DNA of 48,721 bases from Coxiellaceae bacterium (lineage in GTDB: Bacteria; Pseudomonadota; Gammaproteobacteria; Berkiellales; Berkiellaceae). Of the stretch, positions 35,070 through 44,675 are shown one piece after another (the first letter of the stretch is position 1; every line of letters begins with the position of its first letter). The stretch covers positions 1 to 48,721 of the forward strand of contig CANJXG010000008.1 of the NCBI GenBank assembly GCA_947478905.1. The letters are read 5' to 3'. The notes beneath the pieces are model-generated. The model saw only the letters and a program-made list of their open reading frames with translations. It had not been told where the DNA came from and did no database searches. A program made the translations under genes and the position numbers.

Positions 35070-37010
35070 CTACTCTGCCTGGGGGTGCCCGACAAAATAG
35101 CCTTGCACCCCATCTACATTAAGTTTAGAAACCATATCCAATTCTGCTTGCGTTTCTACCGATTCTGCAATCACGTTAATATCTAACGTATGCGCAATAT
35201 TAATCAATGAACGTACAAAAAATTGATTCTCTTTGGAATCCTCAATTTTAGAAGTATAGCTTCCATCAATCTTTAAAAAATTCACTCGTAAACTTTCTAA
35301 ATAGGCAAAAGAGCTAAATCCTTTACCATAATGATCAATAGCCGTTTGACACCCTAACTGAGTTAAATTTTTATATAACTCATTAATTTGTTTAATACGC
35401 ATCATCACACCATGCTCAGGCAGTTCAATAATAATATATTGGGCTAATTTACCCAAAGCCTGTATTGTAGCTAAGAGCCATTTTATAAAATAATTATTTT
35501 CTAATGAACTAGGTGAAATATTAATACTGTAATATTTATTCTCGTTATTGTGATTTTTAATTTTATTCACAATAGCATTAATCACCAATTTATCAAGCTC
35601 TGGCATAAGGGATAAACGTTCTGCAATAGGCATAAATACCCCTGCTGGAATAAGCCTATTTTCATTATCTTTTAAACGCAATAAGACTTCATAATATTGT
35701 TTATTGGTTTGAAATATTTTATAATTTTGATAAAAAAGCGTAATCTCTTGTTTTTCAATAATATTTTTAAAAAAAGCAACCCATTGCGAAGCACTCATCA
35801 CTTCGGGCTCGTGTTTTTTTAATTCCTCACTAAAATACCAACTATTGGGTAATTGAAATTGTGCTTGACGAAGGGCCATATCAGCTTGGGTTAATAATGC
35901 ACCCGCAGTTTTATTTGCTACAATCACACATAAACCAATTCCCATAGATTGATCCAAATAGGTTCTTTGTATTTCCATAAAACGTTGAGTAATCACTCTG
36001 GCAATCTCTATACCTTCTTCTTTGCTTTTTTTAGGAGCTATAATTGCAAAATTGGCACCGCCTAAATGGGCAAGAATCACATTATAAATAGATGCCGTAG
36101 CCTCTTTTATAGACTCTGCTACTTGCTTTAATAGAGCATCCCCTGCTTGATACCCTGAGTTTTGATTTAATAATTTAAAATTAGAAATTTCTAGTAAAAA
36201 CAACACACCCGATGCAAAACGTTCTTTATCTTTTAATAAATAATCCAATTGTAAATCAAAATATCGCCTATTCCCTAAATGAGTAACTGGGTTTTGATAA
36301 GCCTGATTTTGTAACTCTAAAGACTGTTTCGCATTCGCTTCAAAAATAGATTGTAATTTTCTAGACATTTTATTCATAGCTTCCACTACTTGTCGCAAAT
36401 CAAAAGTCGCGGGTAAAGGCTCAACAATCGAGAATTGCTGATTACAAAGCGCATTGGCCTGTTTGGTTATGGCTCGTAAGGGCTTTAAAATAATATATAA
36501 TAATATTGCTCCTAAAATCCCTGCAATAATAGCTATAAACCCCAGCCACACTACAGAGTCAATTGCAGTTTGCCAAATTTGTTTATAAGCAAAACCCGGG
36601 TTACTTTCTACTGTCACTATCCCTATTTGCATCCATCCTGATTGAACTACTGCTTTTTTAGGTTGAGTACTTAAAATAATAGTATGTACAAACCAAGGGG
36701 GGACGCCATCAAAAGTAACAGGTTGTGCTTTGCTCACCCACAGTGACCCATCCAATCCTTCCACTTTTATTTGCTTATAATATCCTGCATCCCAAATAGA
36801 ATCGACCATACGAGCAGCAAAAACGGTATCTTTATTTTTCATCACCGTGGTTAAAGAAAGTCCTAATACATTAGCCGTTTCTTGTGAATTCCCTGATAAT
36901 TGTGCATTCAAAAATTGCTGGGTATTGATAATCATAAAACTTATCATGCCAACAAACAAAGCAATGAGTACTCCAAATCCTGACAATATTAATTGTCGAG
37001 CTAATGTCAT
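35070..37010 (-). CDS. lapD: LapD-type c-di-GMP receptor (HAMP, degenerate GGDEF and EAL)
   Basis: An inner-membrane receptor that, when its EAL domain binds c-di-GMP, sequesters LapG in the periplasm so adhesins stay on the surface. Order: membrane helix ~8-30, periplasmic domain ~31-150 with the Trp-containing PPWFVH near 105, second helix ~152-175, HAMP, GGDEF-like ~230-385, EAL-like ~395-646. The GGDEF site reads GGANF (near 316) and the EAL site EVLLRL (near 440), and the usual DDFGTG reads DHYGKG. Both domains are therefore probably inactive as enzymes, as in Pseudomonas LapD. It is directly downstream of lapG. Confidence 0.9.
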   Translation of the reverse strand: MTLARQLILSGFGVLIALFVGMISFMIINTQQFLNAQLSGNSQETANVLGLSLTTVMKNKDTVFAARMVDSIWDAGYYKQIKVEGLDGSLWVSKAQPVTFDGVPPWFVHTIILSTQPKKAVVQSGWMQIGIVTVESNPGFAYKQIWQTAIDSVVWLGFIAIIAGILGAILLYIILKPLRAITKQANALCNQQFSIVEPLPATFDLRQVVEAMNKMSRKLQSIFEANAKQSLELQNQAYQNPVTHLGNRRYFDLQLDYLLKDKERFASGVLFLLEISNFKLLNQNSGYQAGDALLKQVAESIKEATASIYNVILAHLGGANFAIIAPKKSKEEGIEIARVITQRFMEIQRTYLDQSMGIGLCVIVANKTAGALLTQADMALRQAQFQLPNSWYFSEELKKHEPEVMSASQWVAFFKNIIEKQEITLFYQNYKIFQTNKQYYEVLLRLKDNENRLIPAGVFMPIAERLSLMPELDKLVINAIVNKIKNHNNENKYYSINISPSSLENNYFIKWLLATIQALGKLAQYIIIELPEHGVMMRIKQINELYKNLTQLGCQTAIDHYGKGFSSFAYLESLRVNFLKIDGSYTSKIEDSKENQFFVRSLINIAHTLDINVIAESVETQAELDMVSKLNVDGVQGYFVGHPQAE

Positions 37011-37021
37011 ATTATATTCCT

Positions 37022-37726
37022 CTAGTGGTTAAAAGCCGCAATGCTGCCCTCATTCATCCTTCGCACCATATCAGACCAACGGTTCATATCCGTTGATTTT
37101 CCTAATTTTTTGCCACCCCAAAGCCATACCCCTGTACCATTAAAACTATACACTGGCACCAAATCTACTCGCTCAGAAGCGGGCTTTATTTCACCTATTA
37201 AATTATCAAGCACTAAAGGCATGCTTGCCGGAGTTTCATAATACGTTAATACCATATGTGCTTGATTAAGACTCAGTGCCTTTACATAGGTAATCAGTAA
37301 TTTTTCTGCTGGAACATTCAAAGCAATGAGCGTGAAATATTTAACAATCGCAAAATCTTCACAATCTCCTCCGCCAGAGACAATAAACTCTAAAGGGGTT
37401 GCCCAATAATCTTCTTGATTCCAATGCAGCATATCAGAAATAAACAGATAAATATTAAAAAAATTATTAACCAATCTTAATTTTTCTTTTTCTGTTTGGT
37501 TTTGCGCTTTGGTTTCTTTAATAAAATTTTGCAACCCCATTAAGCGTCTTTTTGCATTCACACCATATTTTTTTTCTATATTATCTAGATACACAGAATC
37601 TAGATTGGTAAGTTCGATGGCTTGCGCCAAATCTGTCAATAAAATAATACATAGCAACACAATATAAAAAGGGGCACTAAGGCCCCTTTTGAACAGTAAT
37701 TTAATTTTAACTAAGTCTAGCAGCAT
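37022..37726 (-). CDS. lapG: LapG-type periplasmic cysteine protease
   Basis: A calcium-dependent, transglutaminase-like protease (BTLCP family) that cuts the N-terminal region of large adhesins and releases them. An export signal spans residues ~15-36 (LAQA|IEL). The catalytic triad is visible as Cys122 (GGGDCEDFA), His157 (NQAHMVL) and Asp174 (LVLDNL), with spacing close to that of Pseudomonas LapG. 234 residues is typical. The start ATG overlaps the end of the tolC-type gene by 20 bases. A terminator-like hairpin lies within codons ~13-20. lapD follows after 11 bases, the usual lapG-lapD pair. Confidence 0.92.
   Translation of the reverse strand: MLLDLVKIKLLFKRGLSAPFYIVLLCIILLTDLAQAIELTNLDSVYLDNIEKKYGVNAKRRLMGLQNFIKETKAQNQTEKEKLRLVNNFFNIYLFISDMLHWNQEDYWATPLEFIVSGGGDCEDFAIVKYFTLIALNVPAEKLLITYVKALSLNQAHMVLTYYETPASMPLVLDNLIGEIKPASERVDLVPVYSFNGTGVWLWGGKKLGKSTDMNRWSDMVRRMNEGSIAAFNH
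37660..37690 (-). terminator. Terminator-like hairpin inside the start of lapG
   Basis: On the - strand: AAAAGGGGC, loop CTTAGT, GCCCCTTTTT then ATATT. The 9-bp stem (37667-37675 with 37682-37690) is followed by a T run. It lies 17 bases after the tolC-type stop codon (37707) but inside lapG, encoding part of its signal peptide (KRGLSAPF). Confidence 0.6.
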
Positions 37727-39083
37727 AAGGTTGTGGAATAGTAAAATGATCTAGCAGACATCCTGTGCCTCTCAAGATTCTATAACTACCTACTAATTTA
37801 TTATAAAATCCTGTTGCATAATCATTTTGGGCTCTTAAAACCTCATTTTCTGTATCTAATAAATCTAACAAAGTACGTTGGCCAATATCAAACTGTTGAT
37901 AATAAGCACTTAACACTTTTTGCACAGTATTCATATGAATACTAAATTGTGGAATTTGATATATTGCCGTTTCATACAGGCTCCAAGCCAAACGCACCGT
38001 TTCTTCTGTTTCACGATGTGAACGGTTTCTTACTTCTTTGGCTTCTTCAATTTTTTCTGCTTTTTGCTTTACATTCGCAAGATCACCACCGCCTCTAAAG
38101 ATATTCCATCTGGCTCTAAGCATTGCAGCAGCATCGCTTGAAAGCCCTTTACTACCCAAGATATTCTGGTTATCATCTGCTATTAATTCTGCATGCAAAG
38201 TAGGTAGAAAAGCAGCTTTTGCTAAATCTTTTGCCGCTTTAGTTACTAAGACATCTGTTGTTGCAGCTCTTAATTCTGGATGACGCTGAATGCCTTGTGC
38301 AATAGCAATAGCAAGACTTGCTGGTAAATTTGAAGCAGGAACTACCGGCTCTACTAAATTTGCTGCTGGAATACCAACCACTCTTAAATACTTTGTATGT
38401 GCATCTCTTAGATTAGCCTCTACTGCTAATAAGTTAGCTCTAGCAGACGCTAAACGACCTGTAGCTTGTTCAAAATCTGCTTCACGACTCACACCACCTT
38501 GAGCACGCTGTTTAATTTGCTTATATATTCTTTCGTGCGAAGCAACATTCTGTCTGGCATAAGAGACTAATTTTTTTTGTAGGTTAATATTTAAAAAAGC
38601 TTCACTCACCTCTAAAGCAATGCGTTCTGCCTCACTATTAACACGCCAAGATTGTGCGCGAAGGCGTGCTTTTTTGCCTTTTACATCGCTTTGAACTGCA
38701 AAACCGTCAAACAACATTTGTCTAATCACTATACCGAGTTCTGAACGCCACAAGGTAATACCTGATCCAAATCCACCTGGACCAGGTGATGTTGCACCTC
38801 GAGTGGTTAGATTATTCGCATATTCCCGACCATATGCCGCACTCAAATCAACGGTTGGGTAGTAGCCAGCTAATGCTTGACGTACTTCCGCCTGAATAGC
38901 TTCTCGACTATGACTGACTATGCCAATATCTGGACCGGTGCACAATGCATGTGCCACAGCCTCTTTTAGAGTGGTAGCATTAACGTGAGGAGAAAAACTC
39001 ATACTTAAGCCTATACAGGATAAAAATAGAGTTACTAATTTTACATATTTTCGTGCAAGTCGTTTAGGCATAGTGAAATCCAT
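37707..39083 (-). CDS. TolC-family outer-membrane channel of the type I system (LapE-like)
   Basis: An outer-membrane efflux channel with the alpha-helical barrel of TolC. The signal peptide ends near residue 37 (VNA|TTLKEAV). The mature start TLKEAVAHALCTGPDI and internal repeat-like halves (GREYANN.., later FDIGQRTLLDLLDTENE near 395) are typical of the agglutination-protein/LapE subgroup paired with LapB and LapC. 458 residues is normal. MDFT precedes a second Met (residue 5) which could be the real start. A 138-base gap separates it from lapC, so it may have its own promoter. The 3' end overlaps lapG. Confidence 0.9.
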   Translation of the reverse strand: MDFTMPKRLARKYVKLVTLFLSCIGLSMSFSPHVNATTLKEAVAHALCTGPDIGIVSHSREAIQAEVRQALAGYYPTVDLSAAYGREYANNLTTRGATSPGPGGFGSGITLWRSELGIVIRQMLFDGFAVQSDVKGKKARLRAQSWRVNSEAERIALEVSEAFLNINLQKKLVSYARQNVASHERIYKQIKQRAQGGVSREADFEQATGRLASARANLLAVEANLRDAHTKYLRVVGIPAANLVEPVVPASNLPASLAIAIAQGIQRHPELRAATTDVLVTKAAKDLAKAAFLPTLHAELIADDNQNILGSKGLSSDAAAMLRARWNIFRGGGDLANVKQKAEKIEEAKEVRNRSHRETEETVRLAWSLYETAIYQIPQFSIHMNTVQKVLSAYYQQFDIGQRTLLDLLDTENEVLRAQNDYATGFYNKLVGSYRILRGTGCLLDHFTIPQPYAARLS

Positions 39084-39221
39084 TTAAATATCTAATTTAA
39101 GATCATCTGATCGCTATTATTAATATATTATATTTTTGAACAAATGGCTACATAACTGAATTCAATACCCCAAATAAACTTAAAAAAAACCAAGCAAATC
39201 ACTTAACTAAAAACTGATTTA

Positions 39222-40682
39222 CTAACGTTCACGCAATGCATTCTCTCTGGTTTTTAAAATAGGTTTTAAAATATAATCCAGCACACTTTTATGACCGGTT
39301 AAAATATCAACCGTGGCACTCATTCCCGGTGCAATATATAATTTCTCATCTGTTATTTTATCAAGTAAATAAGTTTTATCTTTGGTACGTACGAAAATCT
39401 TATAAAAAGGATCCCCTTTTGCATTGGGAATCGTAGTCGAACTAATATGCTCTACCGTCGCTTGCAGACCACCATAAATTGAAAAATCATAAGCCGATAT
39501 TTTCACTGTGGCAGGCAATCCTATACTTAAGAATCCAATATCTTTAGGCTTAATATCGACTTCTATCAGTAAACTATCATTAGAGGGAACAATCTCTATT
39601 AAATTAGCACCAGGTTGCACAACTGCGCCAATAGTATTGACTAATAATTGATTAATCGTACCTTTTACAGGAGAACGTACTTGTGTACGCACCAGCCTAT
39701 CTTCAGCACCTTTAATATTCTCAAACAAACGGTTATATTCCGCTTTAGCATCGTTAAGCTCTTTACCGGCACTCGATCTAAAAGATAAAATCATATCGTC
39801 TAATTTGTTTTTCTCAGAACTCAAGGCCGATTCTAATCTAGGAATAGCAGTTTCAGAAGCCAACAAATCTCCGCCAATATCATTCACTGTTCTTTCTAAA
39901 CGTAATAATTCAACTTCAGAAACCGCGCCAGTGGAGCGCATCGGACGGGTCATGGTGAGCTCTCTCATTGCGAAAGCCAAACTTTTTTTCAACTGATCTC
40001 GCTTACCTTGCATTTCTTTTAATTCTTGTAGTTTTTGATCGGCCTGTTCTTTTTGAATTTGAAGTTTTTTATTAATTTCATTGCTTCTATCCTTATAGAA
40101 GGTCGTTTCATTTTCTACATAGGTAGGATATTTTTTTATTAATTGCGAATCGAAAACCAAAGGCACTCCTTGAGATTCAGCGCTTAAACGTGCAATTTTT
40201 GCTTTCAATGCATATACCTGAACAGCAGTTTCAGAATAAGAAGAAGCAAACCGAGTATCATCTATCACCATTAAAATTTGGTTTTTAACAACACTATCGC
40301 CTTCTTTAATATGAATTTCTTTAATAATCCCTCCTTCAAGATTTTGCACCACCTGTAATTTGCTAGACGGAATGACTTTACCCTCCCCAGCAGTTACAAC
40401 ATCTAAAATAGCAAAATTAGACCATATCAAAGCAACCAATAAAAATAAAATACACGCCCATAAAATAAGATGGTATGAAATCGGTGCACCTTCTAGCGTT
40501 GCGGCGCTAGAATCTGTCATATATTGTAAATCGACTTCCTTGATTTTATTTCTATTAAAAAATTTATCGTAAAATTCGTCTCTGGCTTCTTTTACATACG
40601 GCTTTAAACTATCTATGAAAAGGATGATGTTAGGTTTAAAAGCTTGAATTTTTAATTTTAAAGTATTCAATAAATTACGCAC
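39222..40682 (-). CDS. lapC: HlyD-family membrane-fusion protein of the type I system (LapC-like)
   Basis: The periplasmic adaptor joining the inner-membrane ATPase to the TolC channel. A cytoplasmic N-terminal segment of ~70 residues precedes one membrane helix near 78-98 (ILWACILFLLVALIW). The biotinyl-lipoyl half reads GEGKVIPSSKLQVVQNLEGG near 115, a long coiled coil spans ~165-320, and the second lipoyl half VRSPVKGTINQLLVNTIGAV lies near 345. 486 residues is usual. The GTG start at 40682 overlaps the lapB end by eight bases. Confidence 0.92.
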   Translation of the reverse strand: MRNLLNTLKLKIQAFKPNIILFIDSLKPYVKEARDEFYDKFFNRNKIKEVDLQYMTDSSAATLEGAPISYHLILWACILFLLVALIWSNFAILDVVTAGEGKVIPSSKLQVVQNLEGGIIKEIHIKEGDSVVKNQILMVIDDTRFASSYSETAVQVYALKAKIARLSAESQGVPLVFDSQLIKKYPTYVENETTFYKDRSNEINKKLQIQKEQADQKLQELKEMQGKRDQLKKSLAFAMRELTMTRPMRSTGAVSEVELLRLERTVNDIGGDLLASETAIPRLESALSSEKNKLDDMILSFRSSAGKELNDAKAEYNRLFENIKGAEDRLVRTQVRSPVKGTINQLLVNTIGAVVQPGANLIEIVPSNDSLLIEVDIKPKDIGFLSIGLPATVKISAYDFSIYGGLQATVEHISSTTIPNAKGDPFYKIFVRTKDKTYLLDKITDEKLYIAPGMSATVDILTGHKSVLDYILKPILKTRENALRER

Positions 40683-42921
40683 TATGAATTTTTCCTTCTG
40701 CTAAAGCTTTGAGCACTACATCTCTTGGGCCATCTGCAATTACTTTTCCAGCATCTAATAATATTAAACGATCAACTAATGCCAGCAATGAACTTTTATG
40801 CGTTACAATAATAACTGTTTTATTTTCAATGATTTTTTTCAATTGATTTTTAAAAACTTCTTCTGTTCTATTATCCATCATATTGGTAGGCTCATCTAAT
40901 AATAAAACAGGAGGATCTAAAATCAATGCTCTTGCCACAGCAATCGCTTGTCTTTGACCTCCAGATAATTTTTCACCTCGCTCGCCCACGGGCATGTCAA
41001 AGCCTTGAGGATGGCGTGCTACAAACTCCGTTACCCCAGAAATACTAGCAGCTTTTAAAATAGAAGCATCATCTGCAAAAGGAGAGCCAAAGACGATGTT
41101 ATCTTTTACTGTACCATAAAATAAAACAATGTCTTGAGGAACATATCCGATATTACGTCTTAAAGCAGCAGGATCTAACTGATTAATCTCTATTCCATCT
41201 AATAATATTTTACCCTCGGTACTTTCATATAAATTCATAACCAACTTTTCAATAGTGGTTTTTCCTGATCCAATTCGTCCAATAATGCCTACTTTTTCAC
41301 CCGAAGCAATTTTAAAATTTGCTTTTTCTAAAGCGGGCATAGCTTGATTTGGATATTGAAATACTACATCTTTAAATTCGATATCGCCTTTTAGCGTGGG
41401 TCTATGTAAGGGCGTGCGTCCTTTTAACCTGTCTGTTGGCATTTTCATGACATTATCTAATGATTTTACAGCTGCAACAGATTGATGATATCTCGTTAAT
41501 AACCCGGCTACTTGACCAAAAGGTGCCAAAGCACGTGTCGTGAGAATCGTACAGGCAATCAGGGCTCCCATTGTCATTTCCGCTTTGGCAATTAACTGTA
41601 CCCCAATAATCACTACCACGATGCCAGCAACTTGTTGTATAAAAGCCGAAAAATTAACCACTCCTGAAGATAATTCACGTATTTTAGTACTTACTTGTGC
41701 AGCCATACCTACCGTATGTTCCCATTTCCGTTGTAAAGGACTCTCGGCTGCTAAGCTTTTAATGGTTTCAACCCCTGCTAAAGACTCAATTAACATAGAA
41801 TGCTTTTGCCCAGCATACCGATATGATTCTTTGACCATTCTGTTTAATATAGGTTGTGCAAGTAGTCCAATCAATAAAATAATAGGGATGGCAACAAGAG
41901 GAGCCAAAACCGTTATGCCACCTAAGAGATAAATAATCACAAGAAAAAAGACAGAAAAAGGTAAGTCAATTAATGCGGAAATAGTGGCTGAAGTAAAAAA
42001 CTCCCTAAAAGCATCAAATTGCTGGATATTATTTGCAAAATTACCCACTGATTCTGGGCGAGCTGACATTTTCACACCCATCATTTGCTCAAAAATATTA
42101 GCTGATAAAATCACATCAGTTTTTTTTCCGGCAATATCAATAAAGTAACTACGCAATAATTTAATAATAAAATCAAAGCAAAATACAACTAAAATACCTA
42201 CTGCTAATACACTCAGGGTATCCATTGCGTTATTGGGAACCACGCGATCATAGACATTCATAACAAATAAAGAAGAGGCAATCGCAAATATATTAATAAA
42301 AAAAGAAGCAACTAACACTTCAAAATATAAAGGCCAAGTTCGTGAGATCACACTCCAAAACCACGAGTGGGCGGGTTCTTTAAAACCTTCATCAGTACGT
42401 CTGTCAAAGCGATAAGTGGGCTTAATAAAAATAGTGTACCCTGTATATTCATCCATAAGGCTATCAAAACTCATTTTCTCTTCACCTTGACCAGATTCAG
42501 GCTGAATTACTTTACACCTTCTAGTGGCATCATTTTTTTCAATTAAAATACACGCTTGCCTTTTTTTCATTAATAAAACAGCGGGTAAGACTAAGCTTGA
42601 GATCTCTTCAAAGGAACGTTTTACGATTTGAGATGCAAGTCCTGCTCGCGCAGCAGCCCTTACAAATAATTCTGGGGTTAACTTATTATCTAATAATGGC
42701 AATCCTGCAATCAAAGTATCTGGAGCAAAAGGATTATGTTCAATACGCGTTAAAACCAGTAAACAACCCAATAAAGGATCATGAGCAACATGATGGGCTG
42801 CAGGAATTTCCCAAGTCTTATTTTCTGCTTCTATCATTTTTTTGTCTTTTTCTTGGCTAAATGCTTCTACAGAAGAGGCATTATCAATGTTAACTGTTTC
42901 ATCATTTTTATTTTGGCTCAT
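40675..42921 (-). CDS. lapB: Type I secretion ABC transporter with C39-like domain (LapB-like)
   Basis: The inner-membrane exporter of a RTX/adhesin-type system. Residues ~45-170 are a C39-like domain (HDPLLGCLLVLTRIEHNPF). The catalytic Cys of true C39 peptidases is replaced by Pro49, and the His position lies in ACILIE, so it should bind substrate without cutting. Six membrane helices follow (~205-490). The ATPase domain has Walker A GRIGSGKT (548-555), signature LSGGQ (652) and Walker B VLLLDEP (672). 748 residues is typical. It is the first of the lapB-lapC pair and follows the STAS gene after 14 bases. Confidence 0.93.
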   Translation of the reverse strand: MSQNKNDETVNIDNASSVEAFSQEKDKKMIEAENKTWEIPAAHHVAHDPLLGCLLVLTRIEHNPFAPDTLIAGLPLLDNKLTPELFVRAAARAGLASQIVKRSFEEISSLVLPAVLLMKKRQACILIEKNDATRRCKVIQPESGQGEEKMSFDSLMDEYTGYTIFIKPTYRFDRRTDEGFKEPAHSWFWSVISRTWPLYFEVLVASFFINIFAIASSLFVMNVYDRVVPNNAMDTLSVLAVGILVVFCFDFIIKLLRSYFIDIAGKKTDVILSANIFEQMMGVKMSARPESVGNFANNIQQFDAFREFFTSATISALIDLPFSVFFLVIIYLLGGITVLAPLVAIPIILLIGLLAQPILNRMVKESYRYAGQKHSMLIESLAGVETIKSLAAESPLQRKWEHTVGMAAQVSTKIRELSSGVVNFSAFIQQVAGIVVVIIGVQLIAKAEMTMGALIACTILTTRALAPFGQVAGLLTRYHQSVAAVKSLDNVMKMPTDRLKGRTPLHRPTLKGDIEFKDVVFQYPNQAMPALEKANFKIASGEKVGIIGRIGSGKTTIEKLVMNLYESTEGKILLDGIEINQLDPAALRRNIGYVPQDIVLFYGTVKDNIVFGSPFADDASILKAASISGVTEFVARHPQGFDMPVGERGEKLSGGQRQAIAVARALILDPPVLLLDEPTNMMDNRTEEVFKNQLKKIIENKTVIIVTHKSSLLALVDRLILLDAGKVIADGPRDVVLKALAEGKIHSA

Positions 42922-42935
42922 TCGTTCATTCTCTT

Positions 42936-43436
42936 TTATTGATCATTCTTTTTTAAACAGTTTACAACACCACCAAATTCTATCTTATTTTGCTCATTTA
43001 TCTCATACAAAAGTTTATGAGCATTTTCAAGTCTTTTCCTCAAGGAATCTTTTGAGTCTGATGCAGTACAAGTTAACTCCTCAAATTCACTATTCATACC
43101 AGATGCACTATCTTGCTTAGATAATACAAATATTTTATGAAAACCTAAATGCCTTAACATGTTATATATTGTTTCATTTTTATAAATAATGATCGGAGTA
43201 ACAGGGTGTTTTGTGAGTTGTGCTATTAACCCTAATACCGTACTATCCACAAAAACGGTTTCCGTCATATCGATCACAATTTCACTAACTTCATTGTTTA
43301 AATTAAGTGTTTCTACTTTAGCAGCCAACCCACTACTCGTATTAAATCGTAAATAGCCTATAATTTTAAAAATAGCAGTGGACTCTTTTTGAACAAATAA
43401 ACATTGTCCTTCTTCTACTTTTACCTTCATTTCCAT
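42936..43436 (-). CDS. STAS-domain anti-anti-sigma-like protein (RssC-like)
   Basis: Residues ~15-110 form a STAS domain: YLRFNTSSGLAAKVETL, then IVIDMTETVFVDSTVLGLIA with Ser65 at the usual phosphorylation position of anti-anti-sigma factors. The C-terminal ~55 residues are charged and probably helical (SLRKRLENAHKLLYEIN). The gene follows an RssB-like PP2C phosphatase, which in partner-switching systems dephosphorylates such a Ser. In Pseudomonas a STAS gene (rssC) sits next to rssB. No kinase/anti-sigma gene is in the window. It lies between that phosphatase and lapB on the same strand with short gaps, so it may be co-transcribed with the Lap secretion genes. Confidence 0.8.
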   Translation of the reverse strand: MEMKVKVEEGQCLFVQKESTAIFKIIGYLRFNTSSGLAAKVETLNLNNEVSEIVIDMTETVFVDSTVLGLIAQLTKHPVTPIIIYKNETIYNMLRHLGFHKIFVLSKQDSASGMNSEFEELTCTASDSKDSLRKRLENAHKLLYEINEQNKIEFGGVVNCLKKNDQ

Positions 43437-43463
43437 AATGATATTTTCAGTTCCATTGAGTGA

Positions 43464-44633
43464 TTATTTTTTATTGATTACCAAAAATGCGATATCATCT
43501 GGCACACGGATGTATGTATCTTCATGTTGAACCCCAAATCTTTCTAAAAGATTATATGAGTTCAGACTAAAGTCACTTGATTTTTTCAACAATATTTCTT
43601 CATTCTCTTCCATAGATTGTCCAGGCAAAATTTCCAAAACCCCATCAGAATACATACTTAATGAAAATTGTTCGGGTAATTTTAATTGATAATTTTCATA
43701 GGTTGCCTGCTCAAAAATACCTACCGCAAATCCTTCTCCTTCTAAATACCGTCCTGTTGTGCCATCATAGAGAATTGGCTTAGGATAATGTCCTGCTATA
43801 CTATAAGATAACATATTATTTTTAGTATCTAAAATACCATAAACCATAGTTAAATACTTACCTAACTTGGCCTTTATAAGTTCATCACTTAGCATTTTTA
43901 ATACTATGTTAGGCTGCATAATAATGGATTTTTCTACCATTTGCGTCATCAAACTTTTAAGCAAAACGGTTACAAAAGCACTTGATGCACCATGCCCTGA
44001 AACATCTGCAATATAAAATCCAAAAAAAGTATCACTGATTTGAAAATAATCTATAAAATCTCCACTTAAATACAAAGAAGGAAAAATTTTATATTGAAAC
44101 TCATAAGCACCAAAAGAATATACTTGAGCAGGCAATAACTGCATTTGTACTTGTCTACCTGCTTCTTGATCTATTTCTAACGTTCTTAAACTTTGGCTAA
44201 GATTTTCATTGCTAGCTTCTAATGCTAGTCTATAGAGTCTATTTTCTTCGACTAACCGCGTGCGTTCTAATGCTTTACAAATAGATCGCTCTAATATTGT
44301 TAAATCATTAGCAGGGTGTAGAATGTAATCCCATGCGCCTAATCTTAATGCATTGACTGCATTTGAAATAGCTTCTTGATCGGAGGTAATAATAACAGGG
44401 GTTTGGGGGGATTCATTTTGTATAATGTCTAATACATTAAATCTAGAATCCGTAAGGACTAAATCTGGTTTCTCTTTTCTAAAGAGATCTAAGCCTTCTT
44501 CTTGAGTTGCAGCACCAAATAAAGTAAAACCAGTATCTTCAAGATACTCCATAATCTTTTTTTGTGAAAGCGGATTGCTTTCTATACTTAGAATTCGATC
44601 ATATCGATTTGTTGTGGGCTCTAACAGAACCAT
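43464..44633 (-). CDS. rssB: Response-regulator/PP2C phosphatase fusion (RssB-like)
   Basis: A receiver-like domain (residues ~10-125) is joined by a helical linker to a SpoIIE-type PP2C phosphatase (~180-389). The phosphatase keeps its metal ligands: LSGDFIDYF, ADVSGHGASSAF, MYSDGVLE and PDDIAF. The receiver has Asp62 (VLTDSRF) at the phosphorylation site and Thr83, but the acidic pair reads ESN and the conserved Lys is His106 (ILHPAND). Normal phosphorylation is therefore doubtful. The linker motif EAGRQVQMQLLPA and overall layout match Pseudomonas RssB, related to the E. coli RpoS adaptor. GGGAGG lies six bases before the ATG. Whether it controls RpoS here is an inference. Confidence 0.82.
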   Translation of the reverse strand: MVLLEPTTNRYDRILSIESNPLSQKKIMEYLEDTGFTLFGAATQEEGLDLFRKEKPDLVLTDSRFNVLDIIQNESPQTPVIITSDQEAISNAVNALRLGAWDYILHPANDLTILERSICKALERTRLVEENRLYRLALEASNENLSQSLRTLEIDQEAGRQVQMQLLPAQVYSFGAYEFQYKIFPSLYLSGDFIDYFQISDTFFGFYIADVSGHGASSAFVTVLLKSLMTQMVEKSIIMQPNIVLKMLSDELIKAKLGKYLTMVYGILDTKNNMLSYSIAGHYPKPILYDGTTGRYLEGEGFAVGIFEQATYENYQLKLPEQFSLSMYSDGVLEILPGQSMEENEEILLKKSSDFSLNSYNLLERFGVQHEDTYIRVPDDIAFLVINKK

Positions 44634-44675
44634 AGGATCCCTCCCATTAATAATAATACTTAATAGTTTAACCCA

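Noticed and set aside
35070-37010. An active diguanylate cyclase/phosphodiesterase
   Set aside because: GGANF and EVLLRL replace the catalytic GGDEF and EAL motifs; the genomic pairing with lapG points to a receptor.
40675-42921. LapB as the peptidase for the double-glycine microproteins
   Set aside because: Its C39-like domain has Pro at the catalytic Cys position and no matching His, so cleavage is not expected.
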